NCBI RefSeq assembly: GCF_038024035.1
Contig: NZ_CP150664.1
Coordinates: 2,170,001-2,234,000, forward strand
DNA from: Polaribacter pacificus
GTDB taxonomy: Bacteria; Bacteroidota; Bacteroidia; Flavobacteriales; Flavobacteriaceae
DNA length: 64,000 nucleotides
Direction: 5' to 3'
Below the pieces are notes generated by a model, which had not been told where the DNA came from, did no database searches, and saw only the letters and a program-made list of their open reading frames with translations. Positions within the stretch are counted from its first letter, which is position 1. Every line of letters begins with the position of its first letter. Below are positions 28,428 to 36,681 of the stretch, in pieces. The position numbers and the translations under genes are program-made.

Positions 28428-29078
28428 TTACATCGTTTTTAAATCAGCAATGGTTGCCAAAGGATCTTCTGATCCAAAAACATAACTTCCAGCGACCAAA
28501 ACATCAGCACCAGCTTCTGTTAACGCAGCAGCGTTTTTATTGGTAACTCCTCCGTCTATTTCTATTTGACAGTCTGATTTTGAAAACTCGATCAAATGTT
28601 TTAATTGACGTACCTTTTTGTAAGTATTTTCAATAAATGACTGTCCTCCAAATCCTGGGTTTACGCTCATAATACAAACCAAGTCTAGATCAGCGATAAC
28701 ATCTTCTAATACAGCAATTGGTGTATGTGGGTTTAAGGCCACTCCGGCTTTCATCCCTGCAGCTTTAATAGCTTGTATAGTTCTGTGTAAATGAGTGCAA
28801 GCTTCGTAGTGTACCGTTAAAATATTAGCTCCTAAATCGGCAAAGGTTTTAATATAGCGATCAGGGTCTACAATCATTAAATGTACATCAATGGTTTTAT
28901 TGGCATGTTTTGCAATGGCTTTTAAAACAGGCATTCCAAAAGAAATGTTTGGTACAAATACACCATCCATGATGTCAATATGAAACCAATCAGCTTCACT
29001 TTTATTAACCATTTCGATGTCTCGTTGTAAGTTGGCAAAATCTGCCGCTAGTATTGAAGGAGCAATTAAAGTTGTCAT
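28428..29078 (-). CDS. rpe: Ribulose-phosphate 3-epimerase
   Basis: 216 residues, TIM-barrel epimerase of ribulose-5-P and xylulose-5-P in the pentose phosphate pathway. Metal/catalytic residues visible: His33 and Asp35 in FHIDIMDG, His66 in DVHLM, Asp175 in EIDGGV; phosphate-binding VNPGFGGQ near 139. Own promoter: TTTG (29134-29137), N21, TATTTTTG (29105-29112) on the minus strand. Confidence 0.97.
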   Translation of the reverse strand: MTTLIAPSILAADFANLQRDIEMVNKSEADWFHIDIMDGVFVPNISFGMPVLKAIAKHANKTIDVHLMIVDPDRYIKTFADLGANILTVHYEACTHLHRTIQAIKAAGMKAGVALNPHTPIAVLEDVIADLDLVCIMSVNPGFGGQSFIENTYKKVRQLKHLIEFSKSDCQIEIDGGVTNKNAAALTEAGADVLVAGSYVFGSEDPLATIADLKTM

Positions 29079-29104
29079 TTGTTGTGTTGTTGTGTTATTC
29101 TTTG

Positions 29105-29137
29105 CAAAAATACAATATAAAAAAGAAAGCGTTCAAA
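29105..29137 (-). promoter_or_regulatory. rpe promoter
   Basis: Minus strand TTTG at 29134-29137, 21-base spacer, TATTTTTG at 29105-29112; leader of about 20 bases. The -33 box lies inside the rpoD terminator hairpin. Confidence 0.65.
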
Positions 29138-29155
29138 ATAAATTGAACGCTTTTT
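29126..29155 (-). terminator. rpoD terminator
   Basis: AAAGCGTTCAA / TTGAACGCTTT arms with a 6-base loop; on the minus strand followed by a T-rich tract. It ends rpoD transcription before rpe. Confidence 0.85.
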
Positions 29156-29176
29156 ATGATTGATTTTCTTTAGGGT

Positions 29177-30040
29177 TTATCCTAAATAAGTCATTAATAT
29201 TTTACTTCTAGAAGTGTGTTTTAATCTTCTAATAGCTTTCTCTTTAATTTGACGAACACGCTCGCGAGTCAAATCAAAAGTTTCACCAATTTCTTCTAGA
29301 GTCATTGGTTGGTGCTCTCCTAAACCAAAGTATAGTTTTACTACATCTGCTTCACGTGGAGTTAAAGTTTCTAGAGCTCTAGAGATTTCAACGCGTAAAG
29401 ATTCATGTAATAAAGCCTTGTCAGGGTTTGGTGATTCACCAGAGTTTAAAACGTCGTATAGGTTAGAATCTTCTCCTTCAATTAAAGGTGCATCCATAGA
29501 TACATGACGTCCCGAGTTCTTCATAGACTCTTTTACGTCATTTACAGTCATGTCTAATTTCTTAGCAATTTCTTCTGCACTAGGAGGACGTTCATTTTCT
29601 TGTTCTAAGAAAGCGTACATCTTATTAATCTTATTGATAGACCCAATTTTATTTAAAGGCAAACGAACAATTCTTGATTGTTCTGCTAATGCTTGTAAAA
29701 TAGATTGACGAATCCACCAAACAGCATAAGAAATAAATTTAAAACCACGAGTTTCATCAAAACGCTTTGCTGCTTTGATCAATCCTAAATTTCCTTCATT
29801 AATTAAATCAGGTAGGGTTAATCCTTGGTTTTGATATTGTTTTGCAACTGAGACTACGAAACGCAAATTTGCTTTGGTTAATTTTTCAAGAGCAATTTGA
29901 TCACCAGCTTTAATTCGCTGAGCTAATTCTACTTCTTCATCGGCTGTAATTAAATCAACCTTTCCTATCTCTTGTAAATATTTGTCTAATGATGCGGTTT
30001 CTCTATTGGTAACCTGCTTGGTAATTTTAAGTTGTCTCAT
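29177..30040 (-). CDS. rpoD: Primary RNA polymerase sigma factor RpoD/SigA
   Basis: 287 residues, the short Bacteroidota form of the housekeeping sigma factor lacking a large region 1.1. Region 1.2 at ~15-50, region 2 at ~55-125 ([17 protein letters not shown] and [10 protein letters not shown] for core and -10 recognition), region 3 ~135-205, region 4 HTH at ~250-275 ([17 protein letters not shown]). This factor reads the TAnnTTTG promoters seen throughout the window. Monocistronic, with its own terminator. Confidence 0.97.
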   Translation of the reverse strand: MRQLKITKQVTNRETASLDKYLQEIGKVDLITADEEVELAQRIKAGDQIALEKLTKANLRFVVSVAKQYQNQGLTLPDLINEGNLGLIKAAKRFDETRGFKFISYAVWWIRQSILQALAEQSRIVRLPLNKIGSINKINKMYAFLEQENERPPSAEEIAKKLDMTVNDVKESMKNSGRHVSMDAPLIEGEDSNLYDVLNSGESPNPDKALLHESLRVEISRALETLTPREADVVKLYFGLGEHQPMTLEEIGETFDLTRERVRQIKEKAIRRLKHTSRSKILMTYLG

Positions 30041-30157
30041 CTAATTGTCTCTCTTCTTTTGTAAATGTGATTACTAATTTCGCTACATATATTTATACGT
30101 AAAAACATCAAATAATGTTACAAACAAAAAAAAGTTTTTTTTTATTGAAAAATTAAT

Positions 30158-30165
30158 TAACTTTG
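30158..30165 (+). promoter_or_regulatory. -7 box upstream of small membrane gene
   Basis: TAACTTTG, a perfect TAnnTTTG, about 155 bases upstream of the ATG at 30321. The intervening leader (30172-30320) shows no structure I can support. Confidence 0.4.
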
Positions 30166-30320
30166 TCTCAGCAAAATAAGCAATAAATAAAACTGAAAAC
30201 TTTTTTATATTGCTCCTTGCTATTCCCCTCATTAATTTTTTAGTTGTAATAACTTCTTTCGCCCCCAAAGAAATGGGAAGTTTGTTTACGCTAGTTTGTC
30301 TAAGCTTAAAAACAAGAAGT

Positions 30321-30623
30321 ATGGAATTTACAAAAGCAGAAAGTCGCTTTACTATCTTAAGAGAAAAATTAAAAACAAACAAGAGGAAAATTCTTGTTTT
30401 TAAAATTATGAGCCCAATTTTAATGGCTTTATTTATTGTTTTTTCTTTTTTGATTTTTTATTATAACAATGTTGCTCAAACTAGTTCAGATTTGACTTTG
30501 ATTTTCTCTAGCTTATTGGTAGCATTATTTATCTCTTTGGCTGTTATTGATTACGTCGTGAGTAAAAAAATTAGAGAAAATAAATATTTAGATAATAAAA
30601 TATATAAACTATTGAAAATATAA
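30321..30623 (+). CDS. Small membrane protein, function unknown
   Basis: 100 residues if read from ATG 30321: a charged N-terminal helix (MEFTKAESRFTILREKLKTNKRK), two transmembrane segments (~28-48 and ~58-78) and a basic tail. The open frame extends upstream to a TTG at 30210 with a hydrophobic stretch, but ATG with the preceding AACAAGAAG is the better start. I do not recognise the family. It is followed by a possible small RNA and a bidirectional terminator. Confidence 0.55.
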   Translation: MEFTKAESRFTILREKLKTNKRKILVFKIMSPILMALFIVFSFLIFYYNNVAQTSSDLTLIFSSLLVALFISLAVIDYVVSKKIRENKYLDNKIYKLLKI

Positions 30624-30662
30624 TTTTTTATAAAATAATTCAAATTTTATAAAAAAAAACCC

Positions 30663-30745
30663 GTACTTTGTCAACATGATAGGTATTGGGGGATTTCTAT
30701 CATAATTTAAAAGGGCTATCGAAGATATTCGATAGCCCTTATTTT
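30663..30745 (+). ncRNA. Possible small RNA with two hairpins
   Basis: A near-promoter GTACTTTG (30663-30670, one base short of TAnnTTTG spacing) is followed by hairpin ATGATAG / CTATCAT (30676-30703) with a G-rich 14-base loop, and then by the strong terminator at 30711-30745. No open frame. It may instead be only the 3' trailer of the small membrane gene. Confidence 0.25.
30711..30745. terminator. Bidirectional terminator
   Basis: Perfect 13-bp stem AAGGGCTATCGAA / TTCGATAGCCCTT with GATA loop and T-rich flanks, between converging genes. Confidence 0.88.
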
Positions 30746-30770
30746 ATATGGGTTGGTTAAGTATAGTGCC

Positions 30771-31385
30771 TTAAAATAAACCGTTTATTTGTGCATCTAT
30801 ACGATCAATAACATAGCCTAAATCTTCTTGATTTTCTACGAAATTCAGATTATCTACGTCGATAATTAATAATTTTCCTTTTGTATACGTAGATATCCAA
30901 GCCTCATAACGTTCATTAAGCCTGCTTAAATAATCAATACTGATAGAGTTTTCATAATCTCTTCCTCTTTTATGAATCTGTCCAACCAAATTAGAAATGC
31001 TAGATCTTAAATAAATGAGTAAATCTGGTGGTTTTACTAAATTCTCCATCAGTTCAAATAGCGAACTGTAATTTTGAAAATCTCTGTTAGTCATTAATCC
31101 CATGGCATGAAGATTGGGCGCAAATATATGAGCGTCTTCATAGATGGTTCTGTCTTGAATTATATTGTTTCCGCTTTCTCTTAATTCGAGTATTTGTCGA
31201 AATCTACTGTTTAAGAAATAAACTTGTAGATTAAATGACCAGCGTTCCATTTCGGCATAAAAATCGTCCAAATAAGGATTTTCATCAACTGATTCAAAAT
31301 GAGGTTTCCAATGATAGTGTTTGGCTAATAATTGAGTAAGTGTGGTTTTCCCGGCACCAATATTTCCTGCAATAGCTACATGCAT
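30771..31385 (-). CDS. Deoxynucleoside kinase
   Basis: 204 residues, dNK/dGK-dCK family; phosphorylates deoxynucleosides with ATP for salvage. Walker A is GNIGAGKT (7-14), the DRTIYED segment (catalytic ERS/DRS-type region) is near residue 83, and the lid arginines lie in QIHKRGRDYE near 134. Ends at the bidirectional terminator. Specific nucleoside not determinable by eye. Confidence 0.9.
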   Translation of the reverse strand: MHVAIAGNIGAGKTTLTQLLAKHYHWKPHFESVDENPYLDDFYAEMERWSFNLQVYFLNSRFRQILELRESGNNIIQDRTIYEDAHIFAPNLHAMGLMTNRDFQNYSSLFELMENLVKPPDLLIYLRSSISNLVGQIHKRGRDYENSISIDYLSRLNERYEAWISTYTKGKLLIIDVDNLNFVENQEDLGYVIDRIDAQINGLF

Positions 31386-31506
31386 AATAGTTCTATAGAA
31401 TTAAATGGTCGATAAAGTTAAACAAATTTTAGCAGTCGAAGGCAGTTTAGCAAATCAATTTATATACTTAATCGCTAATGTTTATAATTAAAATCAATGC
31501 TTGGGA

Positions 31507-32016
31507 TTAGTCTATTCTTTTTCCAATCGTTGTAAAAGATAAGCCCTGTTGTCCCATTGTTGAGCTCATGATTCCTTCAAAAATTGGTTCAGGACTAGCT
31601 ATTGGTGTTTTCCATTCAAAGATAAAATTAGCTCCAGTTCCACCACTGATGTCCAACTCATCTATAATAATTTCTACGGTTTCTAAAGGACTTAAATAAA
31701 TAGGTTTATTAAAATAACTTCGGATGCGTTTTCCTTTGGTGTCAAAATAATCGGCCTTTAAAATATATATGGTGTCAGAGATACTCGTATTTCTCAAGCT
31801 AACCATAGCTGTCAAATTATGGGTCTTGTGTTCTGTTTGACTGTAAATTTGAGAGTAAACAGAGAGGTAGGTTTTTCCGGCTGACATGCTAGTCTCTGGA
31901 TTAATTGTAGCTATTCTTTTGTCCCAGTTTACAGGATTAATAGAGCTAATTTCTGGAGTTTCTTGACAGGCAAAAATTAGTGGTATAGCTAAAAAAAAGT
32001 AAAAAAATTTTTTCAT
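31507..32016 (-). CDS. DUF3124 lipoprotein
   Basis: 169 residues. Lipobox LIFAC places the lipidated Cys at residue 17. The body matches DUF3124 as I recall it: the YLSVYSQIYSQ start, LTAMVSLRNTS, then the LSPLETVEIIIDELDISGGTGANFIFEW stretch (residues ~105-132, described in parts). Function unknown. A weak TAACTTTC -7-like box lies at 32050-32057 on the minus strand. No partner gene. Confidence 0.8.
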   Translation of the reverse strand: MKKFFYFFLAIPLIFACQETPEISSINPVNWDKRIATINPETSMSAGKTYLSVYSQIYSQTEHKTHNLTAMVSLRNTSISDTIYILKADYFDTKGKRIRSYFNKPIYLSPLETVEIIIDELDISGGTGANFIFEWKTPIASPEPIFEGIMSSTMGQQGLSFTTIGKRID

Positions 32017-32303
32017 TTTTATTGTATTAATAGTGCAATACAGCAGTGTGAAAGTTACGTATTTTAAGCGTATTTAACAACAAAAAAATGTGAGTTATGT
32101 TGTTTGTTTCTAGAAGTTGTAGAATAGCATACATCTGTTTTTCTCTAGGTTTATTTAGAAAAAGAAAAAATGGAGCGTTTTAAATAACACTTTAGGATAA
32201 ATATTTTGTGTCCTAACTACGAAACAGATAAAACGTTTTGCATTCAAGGCTATTTGTTCCAGTTTTAGGTATAAAAATAATATATTTACAAAAATTTTTT
32301 AGA

Positions 32304-33443
32304 ATGAAAATATTTGATGTAGCAGTAATTGGAAGTGGCCCCGCAGGAGCTTCTGCTGCTTTAAAGTTGGCGGAGAATGGTATTTCTACAGTGCTAATAG
32401 AAAAAGAAACATTGCCACGATATAAAACTTGTGGAGGAGGTTTTGTGTTTAGAGGACGTAAGAACATGCCTTTTGATGTGAGTTCTGTAGTTGAAAGAGA
32501 ATTTTACAAGATTGATGTTTATTTTGATAAGGCAGGAATCCACTTACAACCAGAGAGAGATGAGCCTATTGTAAGCATGATTATGCGTGATGATTTTGAT
32601 AACTTAATTGTACAGAAAGCAAAAGAAGCTGGAATTACGTTGTTAGAAGGTCACAAATTAAAAGACATTACGTTTGGTGAGACGATCACCTTACATACAT
32701 CTCAAGGAGATATACAGTCAAAATTTGTCATAGCAGCTGATGGAGCTCTTAGTCCAACTGCAAAACTTACTGGTTGGGAAGATACTCGTTATTTGATTCC
32801 AGCTTTAGAATATGAAGTTGAAGTGTCGCCAGAAGATTTTGAAAGATTGTCTAAAGAAGTACGCTTTGATTTTGACGCAGTTCCATTGGGTTACGGTTGG
32901 AGTTTTCCAAAGAAAAACCACCTGTCTATTGGAGTAGCTTCTGCCAGAAGAACCAAAATTGATTTAAAGAAATATTACAGAGAATACTTAATTACCCTTG
33001 GGATTACTGAGGTTGTAAATGAAGAATTTCACGGTTTTCAAATACCTGTTTCACCTAGAGAAGATGGATTCTTTAGAAAAAATGTACTCTTAGTAGGAGA
33101 TGCAGCAGGATTTGCAGACCCGGTAACGGCTGAAGGTATTTCTAATGCAATACTTACCGGAGTTATGGCTGCGGAATCTATTATAGATGCTAAATTGGAC
33201 AGTCAAAAAACAGAAGAAATTTACAATGCCAAGCTTAATGAAGTTTTGATCCCTGAGTTAAAAACAGGTGTTTATTTGTCAAAATTGTTTTATGAAAATG
33301 CAAGAGTTAGACATTTTTTAATGAAAAAATACGGAGTTCGTTTTGGTGAAGCAATGACAGATGTGTTTATGGGCTTGCGCTCGTACCCAGCTGATATTAA
33401 GAAAAGCATATTAGACAAACTTAAAGGATTTGTGTTTAAATAG
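32304..33443 (+). CDS. Geranylgeranyl reductase family FAD oxidoreductase
   Basis: 379 residues. FAD-binding GSGPAGASAALKLAENG at about 10-26, then the family motif LPRYKTCGGG near 45 and the GDAAGFADPVTAEGIS motif near 275. Members saturate isoprenoid chains (archaeal lipids, chlorophyll side chain) or act on menaquinone-like molecules; in a flavobacterium an isoprenoid or quinone substrate is plausible but not shown. Start at ATG 32304; an upstream in-frame extension to 32238 lies in the promoter region. The 287-bp gap before it holds a weak inverted repeat (TTAGGA/TCCTAA near 32190-32215) and nothing else I can support. Confidence 0.85.
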   Translation: MKIFDVAVIGSGPAGASAALKLAENGISTVLIEKETLPRYKTCGGGFVFRGRKNMPFDVSSVVEREFYKIDVYFDKAGIHLQPERDEPIVSMIMRDDFDNLIVQKAKEAGITLLEGHKLKDITFGETITLHTSQGDIQSKFVIAADGALSPTAKLTGWEDTRYLIPALEYEVEVSPEDFERLSKEVRFDFDAVPLGYGWSFPKKNHLSIGVASARRTKIDLKKYYREYLITLGITEVVNEEFHGFQIPVSPREDGFFRKNVLLVGDAAGFADPVTAEGISNAILTGVMAAESIIDAKLDSQKTEEIYNAKLNEVLIPELKTGVYLSKLFYENARVRHFLMKKYGVRFGEAMTDVFMGLRSYPADIKKSILDKLKGFVFK

Positions 33444-33470
33444 ATTCTTAAGCAGAAAATAACCAAAAGA

Positions 33471-33504
33471 AAACCTCCTAACAAAATTGCTAGGAGGTTT
33501 TTTT
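33471..33504. terminator. Terminator between the reductase gene and metK
   Basis: AAACCTCCTA / TAGGAGGTTT 10-bp stem followed by a T run, between convergent genes. Confidence 0.9.
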
Positions 33505-33524
33505 ATGTGAATTAAACAAGTGTA

Positions 33525-34778
33525 TTACAAGCCAAAAGCCTCTTTTACTTTGTCTACATAATCTAATTTCTCCCAAGTAAACAACTCTACATCCATAGTT
33601 ATAGGATCTCCATTTGGTTGTTCAAAGGTTTTGGTTACTACCTCGTTTTGACGACCCATATGTCCATAAGCAGCTGTTTCGCTATAGATTGGGTTACGTA
33701 GTTTTAACCTGTCTTCAATTGCCGCTGGTCTCATATCAAAAAGTGTACTTACTTTGGCAGCAATTTCACCGTCAGTCATATTAAAAGGGCAGGTTCCGTA
33801 AGTGTCTACAAAAACACCCATCGGCTCTGCAACTCCAATTGCATAAGAAACCTGTACTAAAATTTCATCAGCAACACCCGCTGCAACAAGATTTTTTGCA
33901 ATATGACGTGTTGCATAAGCAGCACTTCTATCTACCTTACTTGGATCTTTTCCAGAAAAAGCACCACCACCATGGGCTCCTTTTCCTCCGTATGTATCTA
34001 CGATGATTTTTCTTCCTGTTAAGCCCGTATCTCCATGAGGTCCGCCAATCACAAATTTACCTGTTGGATTGATGTGATATTTAATGTCATCTGTAAATAA
34101 GGTTTGAATCTCTGGGCTTAATTGAGCTTTAACTCTAGGAATCAATATTTCAATAATATCTTTTCTGATTTTTGCCAACATTGCTGTTTCTTCATCAAAG
34201 TCATCGTGCTGAGTAGAAACCACAATCGCTTCGATTCTTTGAGGAACATTGTTATCAGAATATTCAATTGTCACCTGGCTTTTTGCATCAGGTCTTAGGT
34301 ATTCTATTTCTTTGTTTTCTCTTCGTAAAACAGCTAATTCCTTTAAAATAAGATGCGATAAATCTAAAGCCAACGGCATTAAGTTTTCAGTTTCATTGGT
34401 TGCGTAACCAAACATCATTCCTTGATCTCCTGCACCTTGCTCTTCTTTATTAGCTTTGTCTACACCGCGATTGATATCATCAGATTGCTCGTGAATAGCA
34501 GAGAAAACACCACATGAATTTCCATCAAACATGTATTCACTTTTTGTGTAACCAATTTTATTGATCACATCTCTTGCAATTTTTTGAACATCTAAGTAGG
34601 TGTTTGATTTTACCTCGCCGGCAAGCACAACCTGTCCTGTGGTAACAAGTGTTTCACAAGCTACTTTTGACGCTGGGTCAAAGGCTAAAAAATGATCAAT
34701 TAATGCATCAGAAATCTGATCTGCAACTTTGTCTGGGTGTCCTTCTGAAACAGATTCGGACGTAAAAAAATAAGACAT
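33525..34778 (-). CDS. metK: S-adenosylmethionine synthetase
   Basis: 417 residues. Makes SAM from methionine and ATP. Signatures: [13 protein letters not shown] at 5-17, [12 protein letters not shown] near 120 and the P-loop-like [19 protein letters not shown] near 270. It lies next to, but diverges from, the methionine operon and has its own promoter (TACCTTTG, 34914-34921). Its ~130-base leader contains a structured element with a T9 tract (34807-34885). Confidence 0.98.
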   Translation of the reverse strand: MSYFFTSESVSEGHPDKVADQISDALIDHFLAFDPASKVACETLVTTGQVVLAGEVKSNTYLDVQKIARDVINKIGYTKSEYMFDGNSCGVFSAIHEQSDDINRGVDKANKEEQGAGDQGMMFGYATNETENLMPLALDLSHLILKELAVLRRENKEIEYLRPDAKSQVTIEYSDNNVPQRIEAIVVSTQHDDFDEETAMLAKIRKDIIEILIPRVKAQLSPEIQTLFTDDIKYHINPTGKFVIGGPHGDTGLTGRKIIVDTYGGKGAHGGGAFSGKDPSKVDRSAAYATRHIAKNLVAAGVADEILVQVSYAIGVAEPMGVFVDTYGTCPFNMTDGEIAAKVSTLFDMRPAAIEDRLKLRNPIYSETAAYGHMGRQNEVVTKTFEQPNGDPITMDVELFTWEKLDYVDKVKEAFGL

Positions 34779-34806
34779 AATTATTCTAGTTTTAAATTAA
34801 ACTTCG

Positions 34807-34885
34807 AAAAAAAAATGTGATTGCGTTAGAGCGATAAAGGAGTAGAAATGTACTGCTTTAGCTTTTTTTAATGAGGTTGCAATCA
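34807..34885 (-). promoter_or_regulatory. Structured metK leader, attenuator or riboswitch candidate
   Basis: On the minus strand, TGATTGC (34885-34879) pairs perfectly with GCAATCA (34824-34818), and a run of nine T follows two bases later (34815-34807), as in an intrinsic terminator. Inside, a 10-bp hairpin with one C-C mismatch (TAAAGCAGTA / TACTCCTTTA, 34860-34835) is flanked by unpaired AACCTCATTAAAAAA and CTAAC. It does not match the SAM-I, SAM-II or SAM/SAH patterns I know. Regulation by SAM is inference from the gene. Confidence 0.45.
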
Positions 34886-34913
34886 GTTCAAATTTTTCCT
34901 CGAGTATTAAGGG

Positions 34914-34921
34914 CAAAGGTA
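34914..34921 (-). promoter_or_regulatory. metK promoter -7 box
   Basis: TACCTTTG on the minus strand; a TTTG lies at 34937-34940, somewhat close for a -33 box (15-base spacer). Confidence 0.5.
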
Positions 34922-35005
34922 CGCTTAAAATTGAAACAAAAAAGAGATTCACTTGAAAATATTTAGCAGCTCATTTGCTGTTTTTTAAAAAAAATCAAAA
35001 AAAGC

Positions 35006-35037
35006 TTGCGTATTAACTTTTTCTAACTGAATATTTG
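35006..35037 (+). promoter_or_regulatory. Promoter of the methionine operon
   Basis: TTG at 35006-35008, 21-base spacer, AATATTTG at 35030-35037 (one mismatch to TAnnTTTG). Predicted start near 35043, about 25 bases before the riboswitch. Confidence 0.5.
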
Positions 35038-35067
35038 CACTCAGAAAGTTCAAGAACTTATTGAAAT

Positions 35068-35188
35068 GTTATCAAGAAAGGTGGAGGGATTAGACCCATT
35101 GAAACCTTAGCAACCCTTTACACTTAGTAAAGAAGGTGCTAAATTCTACTTAATTTCGGATTCATTTATCAGAAATTGGATAGATAAC
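35068..35188 (+). promoter_or_regulatory. SAM-I (S-box) riboswitch
   Basis: The aptamer core is visible: P1 arms GTTATC (35068) and GATAAC (35183), the strand AAGAAAGGTGGAGGGATTAG, then ACCCATTGAAACCTTAGCAACC read in pieces, which match the conserved S-box. P3 is the CTTTAC...GTAAAG hairpin. SAM binding should lower expression of the operon starting at 35314. The ~125-base platform after it holds hairpins ACAATTAC/GTAATTGT (35196-35217) and CGTCAGT/ATTGACG (35250-35267), the second followed by a broken T-rich tract, so transcription termination is plausible. Confidence 0.93.
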
Positions 35189-35313
35189 TAAACAAACAAT
35201 TACAGGCCAGTAATTGTATGCAATCTTTATAACATTTTTCTAGTAGGTACGTCAGTAAAAATTGACGCATTTGGCTTTTGTTTTAATTTTTTATTAACTC
35301 AAAAAAAAGAAAA

Positions 35314-36606
35314 ATGAGTACACAAAATTTTGCAACCAATGCGTTGCACGCAGGACACGATGTTGCACAAACATCAGGCACCAGAGCAGTCCCAATTTAC
35401 CAATCAACCTCGTATGTGTTTAACGATTCAAACCATGCTGCAAATCTTTTTTCATTAAAGGAGTTGGGTTTTATTTATACCCGATTAAACAATCCTACAA
35501 ATCAAGTTTTACAAGATCGTTTAGCGGCTTTAGAAGGCGGAATTGGTGCGGTGGTATTTGCTTCAGGCGCCGCTGCTATTTCTACGGGTTTACTAACCTT
35601 GTTAAAAGCAGGAGATCATATTGTGGCTTCTAGCAGTTTGTATGGAGGGACTTATAATTTGTTAAAGGTCACCTTACCAAGATTGGGCATTACAACCACT
35701 TTTGTGGATGCTACAGAGCCAGAAAATTTTGGGGCAGCGGTTCAAGAAAACACCAGAGCTATTTTTGTGGAGTCTTTAGGGAATCCAAAATTAGATGTGT
35801 TGGATTTGAAAGCAATTTCTCAAGAAGCCAAAAAGGCTAAAATCCCATTTATTGTAGATAATACTGTAGCGAGTCCAGCCTTGTTAAACCCAATAAAACA
35901 CGGTGCGGATATAGTTATTCACTCGTTGACAAAATACATTGGAGGGCATGGAAATTCTTTAGGAGGCGCAATTATTGATGCAGGAACCTTTGATTGGTCT
36001 AGCGGAAAATTCCCAGAGTTTACAGAACCTTCTGCAGGTTACCACGGTTTGGTATATCACCAAGTTTTAGGTGCCGCGGCTTTTACTTTTAAATTAATTT
36101 TAGAGGGCCTCCGTGATTTTGGAGGGGCATTAAGTCCTACGAATGCTTTTCATATTATTCAGGGCTTAGAAACTTTAGAATTGAGAATTAAAAAACACAG
36201 CGAGAACGCATTGGCTTTGGCGCAATGGCTAGAACATCAAAAAGAAGTTGCCTGGGTTAATTATCCAGGATTGTCCAGCAGTCCCTATAAATCATTGGCT
36301 GATATGTATCTCCCAAAAGGTCAAAGTGGCTTGGTTACTTTTGGCGTCAAAGGAGGTTTTGAAGCTGCAAAAACCATTGCTGATTCTACTCAGTTATTTT
36401 CTCTGTTGGCAAATATTGGAGACACAAAATCACTCATCATTCATCCAGCGAGTACCACACATCAGCAATTAAACAACGAGGAGCAACTTAGTGCAGGAGT
36501 CTCTGAAGATTTAATCAGGTTGTCTGTTGGTATAGAGGATCTTGAAGATCTAAAAAAAGATTTGCAAGAGGCATTTGCTAAGATTAATCATCAGGTTCTT
36601 GCCTAA
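35314..36606 (+). CDS. metY: O-acetylhomoserine sulfhydrylase (MetY)
   Basis: 430 residues, cystathionine gamma-synthase-family PLP enzyme of the longer MetY type. It makes homocysteine from O-acetylhomoserine and sulfide. PLP Lys207 in HSLTKYIGGHG; early YQSTSYVF and YTRLNNPTNQVLQ motifs; late HPASTTHQQL. First gene of the SAM-riboswitch operon. ATG 35314 is preceded by an AAAAAAAGAAAA stretch. Direct sulfhydrylation is thus encoded beside a second family member at 40136. Confidence 0.95.
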   Translation: MSTQNFATNALHAGHDVAQTSGTRAVPIYQSTSYVFNDSNHAANLFSLKELGFIYTRLNNPTNQVLQDRLAALEGGIGAVVFASGAAAISTGLLTLLKAGDHIVASSSLYGGTYNLLKVTLPRLGITTTFVDATEPENFGAAVQENTRAIFVESLGNPKLDVLDLKAISQEAKKAKIPFIVDNTVASPALLNPIKHGADIVIHSLTKYIGGHGNSLGGAIIDAGTFDWSSGKFPEFTEPSAGYHGLVYHQVLGAAAFTFKLILEGLRDFGGALSPTNAFHIIQGLETLELRIKKHSENALALAQWLEHQKEVAWVNYPGLSSSPYKSLADMYLPKGQSGLVTFGVKGGFEAAKTIADSTQLFSLLANIGDTKSLIIHPASTTHQQLNNEEQLSAGVSEDLIRLSVGIEDLEDLKKDLQEAFAKINHQVLA

Positions 36607-36620
36607 AACACATCTCTATA

Positions 36621-36657
36621 AACGCAGTCAGAAGTTTAATAAGCTTTTGACTGCGTT
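36621..36657 (+). other. Intercistronic hairpin between metY and metX
   Basis: AACGCAGTCAGAAG (36621-36634) pairs with CTTTTGACTGCGTT (36644-36657), 14 bp with one G-T, 9-base loop. No T run follows, so it is more likely an mRNA-stability or processing element than a terminator. Confidence 0.6.
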
Positions 36658-36681
36658 AAATCAGCTTAAAAATCATCACAA

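Noticed and set aside
30083..30382. Minus-strand frame upstream of rpoD
   Set aside because: Low-complexity Phe/Lys-rich translation overlapping the promoter region and the plus-strand small membrane gene.
34818..34885. Second SAM-I riboswitch in front of metK
   Set aside because: The AGAGNGGNGGAGGGAC and GCAACC cores are absent; the element is reported as unclassified instead.
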